Assembly: GCF_000242895.2 (NCBI RefSeq)
Contig: NC_021171.1
Coordinates: forward strand, 4,188,001 to 4,252,000
DNA length: 64,000 nucleotides
Direction: 5' to 3'
DNA from: Bacillus sp. 1NLA3E
Lineage (GTDB): Bacteria; Bacillota; Bacilli; Bacillales; Cytobacillaceae
The position numbers and the translations under genes are program-made. Shown here in pieces: positions 17,428-25,848 of this stretch. Position 1 is the first letter of the stretch; each line of letters starts with the position of its first letter. The notes beneath the pieces are model-generated. The model had not been told where the DNA came from. It searched no databases and saw only the letters and a list, made by a program, of their open reading frames with translations.

Positions 17428-17628
17428 TTAATCCGTTAACAGGTGTTTCTTAATTTCCTCGAATTCTTCCAAGGTAATGTCTCCACGTGCTAGTCTGGAT
17501 TTTGTAATTTCAAGTGGTTCTGAATTTTGTGCTGGCTGAGAAATAGTATGGTTTCCACTTACGGTGGTTTGTTTGTTTATCGCAAAATAAATAAGGAATC
17601 CAATCACTACAATCACTACAATCATCAT
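17428..17628 (-). CDS. Small SHOCT-domain membrane protein
   Basis: 66 residues: an N-terminal helix MMIVVIVVIGFLIYFA, a short linker, then a SHOCT motif LEITKSRLARGDITLEEFEE (about 39-58). SHOCT domains are short helical C-terminal modules often found on small membrane proteins; their function is unclear. AGGAGGAGG precedes the ATG. It is a paralogue of the next gene upstream and probably shares its transcript (gap 87 bases). Confidence 0.8.
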   Translation of the reverse strand: MMIVVIVVIGFLIYFAINKQTTVSGNHTISQPAQNSEPLEITKSRLARGDITLEEFEEIKKHLLTD

Positions 17629-17715
17629 GAATGTTCCTCCTCCTATTCCTAATTCACCATGTTAGCCATATCCTGTTTCCCATCATACTTAGAAGGGATA
17701 TGGATTAAAGGCGTT

Positions 17716-17958
17716 TTATTTCATTATCGTTTCCTTTACCTTTTGATATTCATCTGGAGTGATTTCACCCTTTGCCAATCTTACCTTTAGCAATTCTAGT
17801 GGCTGTGGGTTGATAACAAAATTTTCTGGGTGTTTATTTTTCCTTTGATTCTTTGAAATAAAAAAGAAAAATAAAACAATCAACAGAATACCAATAACAA
17901 TGGCAATTGATCCGCAGTTCATAAATCCATATCTATATCCAAATCCAGGACCCATCAT
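17716..17958 (-). CDS. Small SHOCT-domain membrane protein, paralogue
   Basis: 80 residues: MMGPGFGYRYGFMNCG, one helix (about 17-34), then a SHOCT motif LELLKVRLAKGEITPDEYQK (about 53-72). AAAGGAG precedes the ATG. A strong copy of the island promoter motif lies about 45 bases upstream, so it probably heads a small transcript continuing to the 17428 gene. Similar small proteins are common next to copper ATPases in Bacillales. Molecular role unknown. Confidence 0.8.
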   Translation of the reverse strand: MMGPGFGYRYGFMNCGSIAIVIGILLIVLFFFFISKNQRKNKHPENFVINPQPLELLKVRLAKGEITPDEYQKVKETIMK

Positions 17959-18003
17959 TTGTCATTCTCCTTTCATTTAGTTCATTGTTTGTTCTATTAA
18001 CTA

Positions 18004-18035
18004 ATTATAAAGGTCGACTATGAAGAAAATATGTA
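18004..18035 (-). promoter_or_regulatory. Copy 2 of the copper-island promoter motif (SHOCT gene)
   Basis: Minus strand: TACATA-TTTTC-TTCATA-GTCGACCTT-TATAAT. Perfect -10 and exact N5/N9 spacing; it points to the SHOCT gene at 17958. Confidence 0.75.
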
Positions 18036-18102
18036 GGGATAAAATTTATTTTTTAAAAGCTGTGATATTTACCGTTGATTTTTTTGTTTTACACAAAATA
18101 AA

Positions 18103-18134
18103 TCCATACTTTCTGCAAACTTATCTTCTATTAT
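18103..18134 (+). promoter_or_regulatory. Copy 3 of the copper-island promoter motif (multicopper oxidase)
   Basis: TCCATA-CTTTC-TGCAAA-CTTATCTTC-TATTAT, 32 bases before the multicopper oxidase ATG. Confidence 0.8.
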
Positions 18135-18166
18135 CAATCTAGAAAATAAATTCAGGAGGTATTTTA

Positions 18167-19705
18167 ATGAAGCTAAAATTAGCCGTATTTTTGGCCGCTT
18201 TTATTCTCATACTGTCTGCTTGCTCTTCCAATCAAAGCGAACAGAATAAAAAGGATAACAATGGAGAAGGTTTAGAAACAACAAGTTTTAAAACATTGAC
18301 AGGGAAAGAGTTTAACCTTGTAGCTAAAGCAGCCACTCATCAGTTAAACAGCAATGTAACTGTCGATGCATGGACATTCAATGGTTCAGTCCCAGGTCCG
18401 CAAATCCGTGTTAAAGAAGGGGAAAGGGTTAAAATTAATTTTAAAAATAAGTTATCTGAACCTGTTTCCATTCACTGGCATGGAGTTAATGTACCAAATG
18501 ACATGGACGGGATACCAGGAGTAACGCAAAATGCGGTCAAGCCTGGAGAAACCTTTACGTATGAATTTACAGCTTCAGTCCCAGGCACTTACATGTATCA
18601 TTCCCATCAAAACTCAGTAAACCAGGTTGATATGGGACTTTATGGTTCTTTTATTGTCGAGCCTAGGGAGAAAACCTACGATCGAGATTACACACTTATG
18701 TTAGATGAATGGATCAGTAATCCTAAAAACTCAACTATGTCCACAAACGAATCCGGTAGCATGGACCATGGTAACATGAGCGGCATGAGTCATAGCTCTA
18801 GCACAAAGGATCAAAAAAATAAAAACGGTATGGGTCACGACATGTCTATTTACGACATTTTTACTATAAACGGTAAGAGCGGGGATACTATCAAACCCTT
18901 AAAAGTAAAAGAAGGAGAAACAGTTAGGTTACGCCTAGCTAATATAGGGTATTTATCCCATAACCTTCACCTTCATGGTCATCAATTTAAAGTTGTTGCA
19001 ATCGACGGACATGAGTTGAATGAACCAAAGAAATTAAAAGACCAGTTAATTGCGATTGCTCCTGGAGAGCGTTACGATATCGAGTTTATAGCAAATAATC
19101 CTGGAAAATGGTTCCTTGAGGAGCACGGAAAAACGAAGGGTAAAGACGGAATGAAAACAATGATCCAATATGAAGGTACTAGTAAATCAAATGATCACTC
19201 TAACCAAAATGAAAACCTACCTATATTTAATTACACTAATTACGGAGGGGCAAAAAACGGAGAATTCACTCTAGATCAGAAGTATGAGGTTGAGTACAAG
19301 ATGGAACTCAATGGGAATAATATGGATAACAATTGGACAATCAACGGTAAATCTTTCCCGAACATCGAGAGTCTTAATGTGAAAAAGGGTGACTTGGTAA
19401 AGGTTAAATTAGTGAATAACTCACCTAAGGGGGTTGATCACCCCATGCATCTACACGGACACTCTTTCCAAGTATTAAGTAAAAATGGAAACCCATTAAC
19501 AGGCTCACCAATTATTAAGGATACGATTAATTTAAAACCTGGAGACACATACATTGTTGCCTTTAAAGCAGATAACCCCGGCAACTGGATGTTCCACTGC
19601 CATGATCTCCATCATGCAACAGGAGGAATGGTTGATGTCGTTAACTATGAAGGTTACAAGTCAAACTACACACCAGATCCGAATACAGGCAATAAGCCCG
19701 AGTAA
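18167..19705 (+). CDS. Lipoprotein multicopper oxidase (CueO/CopA type)
   Basis: 512 residues, exported and lipid-anchored (lipobox LSAC, cysteine 19). Three cupredoxin domains with the four copper-site motifs HWHG (103-106), HSH (145-147), HPMHLHGHSF (about 425) and HCHDLHHATGGM (477-488; type 1 copper with Met ligand). A Met/His-rich insert (about 191-226, with MDHGNMSGMSH) resembles the Cu(I)-binding segment of CueO. The likely reaction is oxidation of Cu(I) to less toxic Cu(II) outside the membrane, using oxygen. AGGAGG precedes the ATG. Monocistronic, ended by a strong terminator; the island promoter motif lies upstream. Confidence 0.94.
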   Translation: MKLKLAVFLAAFILILSACSSNQSEQNKKDNNGEGLETTSFKTLTGKEFNLVAKAATHQLNSNVTVDAWTFNGSVPGPQIRVKEGERVKINFKNKLSEPVSIHWHGVNVPNDMDGIPGVTQNAVKPGETFTYEFTASVPGTYMYHSHQNSVNQVDMGLYGSFIVEPREKTYDRDYTLMLDEWISNPKNSTMSTNESGSMDHGNMSGMSHSSSTKDQKNKNGMGHDMSIYDIFTINGKSGDTIKPLKVKEGETVRLRLANIGYLSHNLHLHGHQFKVVAIDGHELNEPKKLKDQLIAIAPGERYDIEFIANNPGKWFLEEHGKTKGKDGMKTMIQYEGTSKSNDHSNQNENLPIFNYTNYGGAKNGEFTLDQKYEVEYKMELNGNNMDNNWTINGKSFPNIESLNVKKGDLVKVKLVNNSPKGVDHPMHLHGHSFQVLSKNGNPLTGSPIIKDTINLKPGDTYIVAFKADNPGNWMFHCHDLHHATGGMVDVVNYEGYKSNYTPDPNTGNKPE

Positions 19706-19723
19706 TCAGTTTCAGCTTATCCT

Positions 19724-19759
19724 AAAAAATGTGGTCGTATAAAAACGACCACATTTTTT
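19724..19759. terminator. Terminator after the multicopper oxidase
   Basis: Perfect arms AAAAAATGTGGTCGT / ACGACCACATTTTTT with a short loop. Confidence 0.92.
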
Positions 19760-19803
19760 GTTTAAAAGGTCTATAGCAAATAAATTCTTACTATTTTTTG
19801 AAA

Positions 19804-19835
19804 TTCATTGAATCTGCATAATTCTCCATTATAAT
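19804..19835 (+). promoter_or_regulatory. Copy 4 of the copper-island promoter motif (nuclease-like gene)
   Basis: TTCATT-GAATC-TGCATA-ATTCTCCAT-TATAAT, 37 bases before the nuclease-like gene. The -35-like TTGAAT inside it also allows an ordinary sigma-A promoter, so regulation is less sure here. Confidence 0.65.
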
Positions 19836-19871
19836 AGGAATATTTGATATTAACTTTGTGGAGGGAACAAG

Positions 19872-21110
19872 ATGGAGCAACAATTAGAAAAGTTGATACA
19901 AGAATATCGATCTGACCAAGAATCCGTTTACCATACCTGGTTCATTAACAATAACGATAGACTAAAAGCGTTTCGTACAATCCGCAGCGGCATTAAAGTT
20001 GTGATTGATGATATTGAAAATGAGGGATTCGGTAGTGATTTCAAAGGATCATCATTAGAAACAGTTGTAACAGTAATTTCAGAGCAAAAACAGATATTTG
20101 AAGGGGCCGCCCATGCTTTTTTCTGGAAACCAAAGTTAAGAATACCAGATATATATGAAAATGAAAAAAACAAAAAAACATTTGGGCGATTTTTAAAAGG
20201 ATGTCTACAAAGTTCCACGGAAAAACAACTTTCAGAAGAAATAATTAAATTAAAAAATCAACAAATCAAAGGCCTCGGGCCAGCGGTTGCTAACATTCTA
20301 TATTTTCTTCATCCCACTTTATTTCCACCCTTCAATACAGCTATAGTGAAGGGATTTAATGTCTTATTCCAGCAGAAAATTAAACTCGGTTCATGGGATG
20401 AATATCTTAAAATGCGAGAAATGATCATAGATTGGAATCAAAAATTTAGCAATGTTCTTTCTAAAGACTTAGGAGCAATAGCTGGTCTATTTTTCGAAAT
20501 AGGAATCGGTAGGTTAGTTACGGGTGAAAATTATCAAATCACACTAGAAAATCTTGAGAAAAGCAAACTAAAACGGCATAAAGAAGTTACGAATGATATT
20601 TTAGAAGAAAATGAGCATACAGAAATGCAATATCACCTTGCCCGCCTTGGAAAATCTTTAGGGTATGATGTTTGGGTGGCACAAAACGACCACCGAAGAG
20701 AGTGGAATAACCTGAAGCTTGGAGAGCTGTCACTAGCCAAGCTGCACCTTCCTGATATTCCAAAAGCGGTTAAAGATACGATTGCACTTATTGATCTTCT
20801 TTGGCTTGATAAAAATGGTGAAATCATTTCTGCATTTGAAGTAGAGAAATCCACTTCAATCTATTCCGGAATATTGAGATTAAATGACCTATCCATTTCA
20901 CTAGATCATAATCGTTGCATGTTTTACCTTATAGCTCCAAACAAAAGAGAAAAGGAGATTAAAGCACAACTGCATCGGCCTTCCTTTTCAAACGAACATG
21001 TATGCAATATCTCTTATATTCTTTTTTCAGACCTGCGCTGTGACTGTGATGCCATGTGCAAATTTGGAACTAGTGTAGAAGTCTTAGAGAAAATAGCAAG
21101 GGGCATTTAA
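19872..21110 (+). CDS. Predicted PD-(D/E)XK nuclease-like protein, orphan
   Basis: 412 residues, no signal peptide. A helical N-terminal half contains a helix-hairpin-helix-like stretch LKNQQIKGLGPAVANILYFL (about 125-144), usual for DNA binding. The C-terminal part has IDLLWLDKNGEIISAFEVEK (about 317-336), which reads as the D...E-x-K core of a PD-(D/E)XK nuclease, followed by STSIYSGILRL. I do not recognise a named family; restriction enzymes and repair nucleases are the nearest guesses. No methyltransferase gene is near. GTGGAGGG precedes the ATG. It has its own promoter (island motif) and terminator, so it is monocistronic inside the copper island. Confidence 0.6.
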   Translation: MEQQLEKLIQEYRSDQESVYHTWFINNNDRLKAFRTIRSGIKVVIDDIENEGFGSDFKGSSLETVVTVISEQKQIFEGAAHAFFWKPKLRIPDIYENEKNKKTFGRFLKGCLQSSTEKQLSEEIIKLKNQQIKGLGPAVANILYFLHPTLFPPFNTAIVKGFNVLFQQKIKLGSWDEYLKMREMIIDWNQKFSNVLSKDLGAIAGLFFEIGIGRLVTGENYQITLENLEKSKLKRHKEVTNDILEENEHTEMQYHLARLGKSLGYDVWVAQNDHRREWNNLKLGELSLAKLHLPDIPKAVKDTIALIDLLWLDKNGEIISAFEVEKSTSIYSGILRLNDLSISLDHNRCMFYLIAPNKREKEIKAQLHRPSFSNEHVCNISYILFSDLRCDCDAMCKFGTSVEVLEKIARGI

Positions 21111-21135
21111 TTCAAATGTCCTTTTTAGCAAAACA

Positions 21136-21169
21136 AAAGAGCCGTACCCTTTTTTAAGGACGGCTCTTT
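21136..21169. terminator. Bidirectional terminator
   Basis: Arms AAAGAGCCGT / ACGGCTCTTT between the converging nuclease-like gene and the DUF2933-like gene. Confidence 0.9.
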
Positions 21170-21173
21170 CAAT

Positions 21174-21380
21174 TTATGATTCTTTTTTCACCAGTATTGA
21201 GAGGTCAGCAACTTCTTTCCGAAGTTTGGCATTCTCATCTAGGAGGTTGCCTACTTTTTTATCCAGGTCATTCAAATTATGTAGATCATGATTTTGTTTA
21301 TGACCACCCATATGGCCTTTCATGCAAAAAATCATCATGAGCGGACATAGCAAAACCAATAAAAATTGTAACCATTCCAT
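21174..21380 (-). CDS. Small DUF2933-like membrane protein
   Basis: 68 residues: MEWLQFLLVLLCPLMMIFCM as a helix, then KGHMGGHKQNHD (Met/His-rich) and a coiled-coil-like tail LLDENAKLRKEVADLSILVK. The CPLMM...KGH arrangement resembles DUF2933 proteins, often found with copper resistance genes. ATG at 21380 has AAGGAGTG upstream; a GTG nine bases earlier lies in the SD region. It is the last gene after the histidine kinase, response regulator and a membrane protein, so probably part of that operon. Confidence 0.7.
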   Translation of the reverse strand: MEWLQFLLVLLCPLMMIFCMKGHMGGHKQNHDLHNLNDLDKKVGNLLDENAKLRKEVADLSILVKKES

Positions 21381-21439
21381 TAAAATCACTCCTTACTTTT
21401 CTTTATTTTATAAAAGAAAAGTGGATTTAATATGGAGTT

Positions 21440-21673
21440 TTATTTTCCTTTATTATTAACAATCCAAACTATGATGAAAATCCCGATAAAGCAAAAAGAA
21501 AACAGCAATAATTGGCTGAACATAAAGGCTACATGATGCATCATTAAATTCTTGCCCATCATCATCCCCATAGAACTTGGTGGGAACCAGACCATTCTCA
21601 GAACAACCAGCAGTAATCCGATGCCCATAAGAATGAAAAATATTGAAAAGATTTTTGACCAAGTTTGTTTCAT
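21440..21673 (-). CDS. Small two-helix membrane protein, Met-rich
   Basis: 77 residues with two helices (about 8-29 and 49-71) separated by WFPPSSMGMMMGKNLMMHH. The Met/His-rich loop is a possible copper ligand. ATG at 21673 follows AAGGTGAAG; the longer frame overlaps the response regulator gene. Gap to the regulator is 10 bases, so it is co-transcribed. No family recognised. Confidence 0.7.
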   Translation of the reverse strand: MKQTWSKIFSIFFILMGIGLLLVVLRMVWFPPSSMGMMMGKNLMMHHVAFMFSQLLLFSFCFIGIFIIVWIVNNKGK

Positions 21674-21683
21674 ATTCTTCACC

Positions 21684-22355
21684 TTATTCCACTTTATATC
21701 CGACGCCCCAAACGGTTTTAATAAATGATTTATCAACTCCAGATGCTTTTAACTTTTCCCGGAGGTTTTTAATATGCGAATCTACAGTTCGATCTTCTCC
21801 CATAAATTCTATTCCCCAAACGCTCTCAACTAGTTGTTCACGTGTTAACACTTTTCCTTTGTGATTTATAAACGATTCAAGGATATCGAATTCTGTCTGG
21901 GTTAGATTAATAATTTGACCATCATATTTTACAACACGAGCACCAATATCGATGGATATCCCTTTATATTTGAGGAGTTTCTCCTCTTCAACATGACTAT
22001 TTGCTCTTCGTAATAAAGCCTGGACTCTCACGATTAGTTCCGCTCCATCAAACGGTTTTACTAGATAATCATCAGCGCCAGTAGACAATCCAGTCACTTT
22101 ATCCTGAACCGTTCCTTTTGCTGTTAACATGATAATAGGAACATTCGATATTCCTCTTATTTTCTTTAGAGTATCCCATCCATCCATTTTAGGCATCATA
22201 ACATCAAGAATGACTAAACCGTATTGGTCTTTCAGAACATTTTGATATGCCTCTTCACCATTCTCCGCTTCCTCAATTAAATAATGATCCTGTAAGTATA
22301 TTTCAATCAATTTTCGCATTTGAATTTCATCGTCTACAATTAAAACTTTCTCCAT
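21684..22355 (-). CDS. OmpR-family response regulator
   Basis: 223 residues. Receiver domain (1-118) with acidic pair VDDE, phosphoacceptor in LVILDVMMPKMDG (about D52), the switch residue in MLTAKG and the conserved lysine in LVKPF. A winged helix DNA-binding domain follows (about 128-222), ending IKTVWGVGYKVE. It lies 42 bases after its sensor kinase gene; kinase-first order is less common. It is one of two local regulators that could bind the nine direct-repeat promoters of the island, including the one before its own operon. Confidence 0.95.
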   Translation of the reverse strand: MEKVLIVDDEIQMRKLIEIYLQDHYLIEEAENGEEAYQNVLKDQYGLVILDVMMPKMDGWDTLKKIRGISNVPIIMLTAKGTVQDKVTGLSTGADDYLVKPFDGAELIVRVQALLRRANSHVEEEKLLKYKGISIDIGARVVKYDGQIINLTQTEFDILESFINHKGKVLTREQLVESVWGIEFMGEDRTVDSHIKNLREKLKASGVDKSFIKTVWGVGYKVE

Positions 22356-22397
22356 TTAATACATACATCTCCAATCTTGTAAAACTTCCATCATTTT

Positions 22398-23765
22398 TTA
22401 CGTATGAAAATAAATCCTAAATGTAGAACCCATACCCACAATACTGTTAACTTCTATTTTCCCTCCATGAGCCTCAACAATCTGCTTTACTACAAACAGT
22501 CCCAAACCGCTTCCACCAGTATTCCGAGTTCTCGATTTATCAACCCGATAAAACCGTTCCCAAATATATGGAATATCCAGTTTAGGAATACCTATTCCTG
22601 TATCGCTAATCTCTATGATCTTTGTTTCCTTTTCCTGATAAGCCTTAACGGTTATTTCTCCTTTATCGGTATATTTCAATGCATTTTCGATCAAATTATA
22701 AAGCACCTGCTCCATTCTTTGGATATCAATATTAAGTTCGGGAATGTCATTTGCAAGATTTCTTTTCAAGACAATTCCTTTCTCCACTGCTGCAGGTGTT
22801 AGATTCATAATTACTTTTTCTATAATTGTATTTATATTTGCCATTTCCATAGACAGCTCAAATTTCCCAACCTGGAGTTTACTCATTTCAAATAAATCAT
22901 TCAACAGAAACGATAACCTGTTTGCTTCCTTATTTATAATTGCCGTGTACTCAGCTTGTTCTATGCTATTCTTATACATTCCTTTGCTAAGAATATCGCT
23001 GTAACCTTTAATATACGTTAATGGCGTTCGTAGTTCATGTGACACATCAGCTAAAAAATCGTTTCTCGAGTCCTCAAAAGCTTGAAGCTTTTCTCCTAAC
23101 CCCTGAATAGATTGACCAAGTTGGGCAACCTCATCATTTCCTTTAGTTGTGATTTTTTGCTTATACTCCCCTTTTGCCATTTTCTGCGTTGCATCTTTCA
23201 TGATTAACAGTGGTCTTGTGATCTTTTGAGAAAGGATTCCAATCAAACCAAATGACAATAGGATCATTCCGATAAAGGTAAGTAAAATCAAGATTTTTAA
23301 TACGAGAACAATTTCCCTTACAATATTTGTTGGGTAATACATATACAAATGTCCTTTATTATGACCGATTGTAGTTACGCTGATAAGGTAGTCATGATGC
23401 TTCCAGTCTTTCTCTAATAATTTATTGACTTTCATATTTCCTTGCTTAAGGAGATGACTTTTCATATCTTTATCGGGATGTACTGACGAGGCAATAATTT
23501 GATTGTTTGAATCTGTTATTAAAACGGATGTTCTTCCTCCTTTTTCCATTGTAATAACATGGTCGATGGTATTCTGATTGTAATTTTCACTCAATATTTT
23601 TGCGTGGTTGCTGCCTCTTTCTAGCAAATCCTGTGTTACATAATCTACAAATATGTGCATAAACACACCATACAAAACCAATTCTAAAATAAAAATTAAT
23701 GTCAGAAAAACCGAACTGAATAATAGACCGAGTTTCAAAGATATGCCACTTACTCTTAAATTCAT
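22398..23765 (-). CDS. Sensor histidine kinase
   Basis: 455 residues, membrane. Helix 1 (about 11-35), an extracellular sensor region of about 115 residues, helix 2 (about 152-176), a HAMP domain, the phosphoacceptor motif DVSHELRTPLTYIKGY (His near 244) and a HATPase domain with N box LIENALKYT, DTGIGIP and GGSGLGL. The signal is not evident from sequence; the neighbours suggest metal or envelope stress. AGGAG precedes the ATG. First gene of a four-gene operon; its promoter appears to be 280 bases upstream, beyond a repeat element. Confidence 0.95.
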   Translation of the reverse strand: MNLRVSGISLKLGLLFSSVFLTLIFILELVLYGVFMHIFVDYVTQDLLERGSNHAKILSENYNQNTIDHVITMEKGGRTSVLITDSNNQIIASSVHPDKDMKSHLLKQGNMKVNKLLEKDWKHHDYLISVTTIGHNKGHLYMYYPTNIVREIVLVLKILILLTFIGMILLSFGLIGILSQKITRPLLIMKDATQKMAKGEYKQKITTKGNDEVAQLGQSIQGLGEKLQAFEDSRNDFLADVSHELRTPLTYIKGYSDILSKGMYKNSIEQAEYTAIINKEANRLSFLLNDLFEMSKLQVGKFELSMEMANINTIIEKVIMNLTPAAVEKGIVLKRNLANDIPELNIDIQRMEQVLYNLIENALKYTDKGEITVKAYQEKETKIIEISDTGIGIPKLDIPYIWERFYRVDKSRTRNTGGSGLGLFVVKQIVEAHGGKIEVNSIVGMGSTFRIYFHT

Positions 23766-23843
23766 GCGTTTTACTCCTGTTTTCTATATAGATAAACTTC
23801 CTCTTAAATTCTTGATTCTTTTAGCAGTGTTTTCTTACTTTTA

Positions 23844-24029
23844 GGCTGTATTAAAGCTCAATGTTGATTTTTTGCACAATGCTGATTGAAGTGGAAGGCA
23901 CGAAGACTCCTGCGGGAGCAGCGGGACAGGTGAGACCCCACAGGCGCTTTAGCGCCGAGGAGGCTCACCGCCCGCCCCGCGGAAAGCGAGTGCCTGGAAC
24001 GGAAATCAACATTCTAGTTTAACAGAGCC
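23844..24029. repeat. Bacillales palindromic intergenic repeat, copy B
   Basis: 186 bases, nearly identical to copy A (6257-6443), with ends GGCTGTATTAAAGC and GTTTAACAGAGCC. It lies between the probable promoter (24041-24072) and the histidine kinase start, so it would be part of the mRNA leader. Confidence 0.9.
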
Positions 24030-24040
24030 TACTTTTATTA

Positions 24041-24072
24041 AGTATAAACTTAATTTTTAAAGAAACTATGAA
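24041..24072 (-). promoter_or_regulatory. Copy 5 of the copper-island promoter motif (kinase operon)
   Basis: Minus strand: TTCATA-GTTTC-TTTAAA-AATTAAGTT-TATACT. Points to the histidine kinase/regulator operon. With copy 6, 72 bases away on the other strand, it forms a divergent control region for both two-component systems. Confidence 0.75.
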
Positions 24073-24143
24073 GAAATCTACTCATTTGGCAACTAACTAA
24101 ATTGTTTAGGATAAAATTAAATTCATTACATTTATATAAAAAA

Positions 24144-24175
24144 TCCATAGAATCTACAAAATTTTGCGGTATGCT
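24144..24175 (+). promoter_or_regulatory. Copy 6 of the copper-island promoter motif (CcdA-like/TCS operon)
   Basis: TCCATA-GAATC-TACAAA-ATTTTGCGG-TATGCT. It matches copy 9 at 33171 at most positions, even outside the half-sites. Confidence 0.8.
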
Positions 24176-24210
24176 TTATTGCTAGGAAACTGCAAAATAT
24201 CTAACAGATT

Positions 24211-24241
24211 TGACAAAGCTATGCCAATCTATTCTTTGTCA
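24211..24241 (+). other. Hairpin in the leader of the CcdA-like operon
   Basis: Perfect arms TGACAAAG / CTTTGTCA around a 15-base loop, about 35 bases after the probable transcription start. The leader is nearly 200 bases long. No T run follows, so it is not a plain terminator; no known riboswitch was recognised. Confidence 0.4.
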
Positions 24242-24373
24242 TTAATCCGTACCAAATACACCGTTTCTAATGTCCCTATATTGTTATGATAAAAAAAACG
24301 CTATCAATACATTCTTCTACTTGTTTCTTTATAATAAATCTTATTTACTCAACAAATTAAGCGAGGGAACTTT

Positions 24374-25105
24374 ATGTATCAAATTCTTTCCGATATAAGC
24401 CGTGTCTTGAGCAGTCCTTTTTTTAACATTATCGAAGATACAAAACAAATCCCGATATTAGCTAGTCTCATTTTGGGTCTTATCGGGGCTTTAGCGCCAT
24501 GCCAACTTACTGGAAATATCGGAGCCATCACCTTTTATGGAAACCGTAGCCTTCAAACCAAAAACCAATGGGCCGAAATTGGATTTTTTGTATTGGGGAA
24601 GATTGTTGTCTTCTCGGTATTGGGTATGGCTGTCTGGATTCTAGGACGCGGTTTTCAGGATGTGCTGCCGGATTATTTTTCGTTCTTCCGAAAACTAATG
24701 GGTCCACTGTTTATCATCATCGGCCTTGTTCTTGCAGGTGTATTTAAGTTAAGGTGGTTGGGTTCCTTGACAAAATGGATCCCTAACCGGAGTAGAGAAG
24801 GAAAACTCGGATCATTTTTAATGGGGGTAAGCTTTTCAATCGCATTTTGCCCCACCATGTTTGCTTTGTTTTTCTTTACATTAATGCCGATTGTATTAAC
24901 CTCATCTTATGGAGCATTCTTGCCATCTGTATTCGCAATCGGGACATCGGTACCTGTCCTCGTTTTTGCTGGGATCGTAACATTTATCGGCTTGGATGGA
25001 GCTTTATTGAAAAAGAGTAAGAAAATCGGTAATATGATTCAGAAAACAGCAGCATTCTTATTTATTATCCTTGGGATACTTGATACGGTTACTTATTGGT
25101 TCTAG
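24374..25105 (+). CDS. CcdA/DsbD-like (SafE-type) six-helix membrane protein
   Basis: 243 residues, about six helices. Two conserved cysteine motifs sit in helices 1 and 4: LGALAPCQLTGNIGA (about 38-52) and SIAFCPTMFALFFF (about 156-169), the paired-cysteine plan of CcdA/DsbD transmembrane domains, which move reducing power outward for cytochrome c maturation or metal chaperone reduction. GCGAGGGAAC precedes the ATG. It starts an operon with a response regulator and sensor kinase. A role in keeping exported copper proteins reduced is inferred from context. Confidence 0.8.
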   Translation: MYQILSDISRVLSSPFFNIIEDTKQIPILASLILGLIGALAPCQLTGNIGAITFYGNRSLQTKNQWAEIGFFVLGKIVVFSVLGMAVWILGRGFQDVLPDYFSFFRKLMGPLFIIIGLVLAGVFKLRWLGSLTKWIPNRSREGKLGSFLMGVSFSIAFCPTMFALFFFTLMPIVLTSSYGAFLPSVFAIGTSVPVLVFAGIVTFIGLDGALLKKSKKIGNMIQKTAAFLFIILGILDTVTYWF

Positions 25106-25161
25106 GGTAGCACTCGAAACCACTTGTATTTTTTTGAAATCGAATTTCATGAGGTGAGTGA

Positions 25162-25848
25162 ATGAATAACATTTTAATCATCGAAGATGATGAAAGAGTT
25201 TCTGAGGTTTTAAAAGGGTATTTAGAAAAAGATGGCTATCGGGTCCATTGCTCGACCACAGGTTTAAAGGGAATTGATATTTTTAAAAAAGAAGCGATAA
25301 AACTAATCATTCTTGATTTAATGCTTCCGGATATAAGTGGAGAAGAAGTTTGTAAAATCATTCGTCAAAACTCAGATGTGCATATTTTTATGCTTACAGC
25401 TAAAGGGGCTTTAGAGGATCGAATCGAGGGACTAAATATTGGTGCAGATGAATATTTGATAAAACCATTTAGTCCGCGAGAACTGACCGCAAGAGTAAAT
25501 GCTCTTTTCAGGAGATTAAGCTCTGAACCCGATTCATCACATTATCTTTTTAATGATGGAAACCTATTAATTGATTATGAAAAACGCATCGTCAAAGTAC
25601 GGGGCACAGAAATTCCGCTTACACCCAATGAGTTCGATATCCTATCGACACTTGTAACCAGCAAAGGAAAAGTTTTATCCAGAGAACAGCTTATTAACAA
25701 AATTTTCGGTGCGGATTTTTCGGGCTACGACCGAACTATTGATGTTCATATAAAAAATATTCGTAAAAAAATTGAACAGGATACAAAGAATCCAAGCTAT
25801 GTGATTACTGTTTTAAAGGTCGGTTATAAATTTGGTGGTGAGAGCTAA
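25162..25848 (+). CDS. OmpR-family response regulator
   Basis: 228 residues. Receiver with IIEDDE, phosphoacceptor in IILDLMLPDISG (about D52), MLTAKG and LIKPF; winged helix domain (about 133-226) with GYDRTIDVHIKNIRKKIEQ. GAGGTGAG precedes the ATG. It follows the CcdA-like gene by 56 bases; its kinase starts immediately after the stop codon, so expression is coupled. Like the 21684 regulator it is a candidate for binding the island's direct-repeat promoters. Confidence 0.95.
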   Translation: MNNILIIEDDERVSEVLKGYLEKDGYRVHCSTTGLKGIDIFKKEAIKLIILDLMLPDISGEEVCKIIRQNSDVHIFMLTAKGALEDRIEGLNIGADEYLIKPFSPRELTARVNALFRRLSSEPDSSHYLFNDGNLLIDYEKRIVKVRGTEIPLTPNEFDILSTLVTSKGKVLSREQLINKIFGADFSGYDRTIDVHIKNIRKKIEQDTKNPSYVITVLKVGYKFGGES

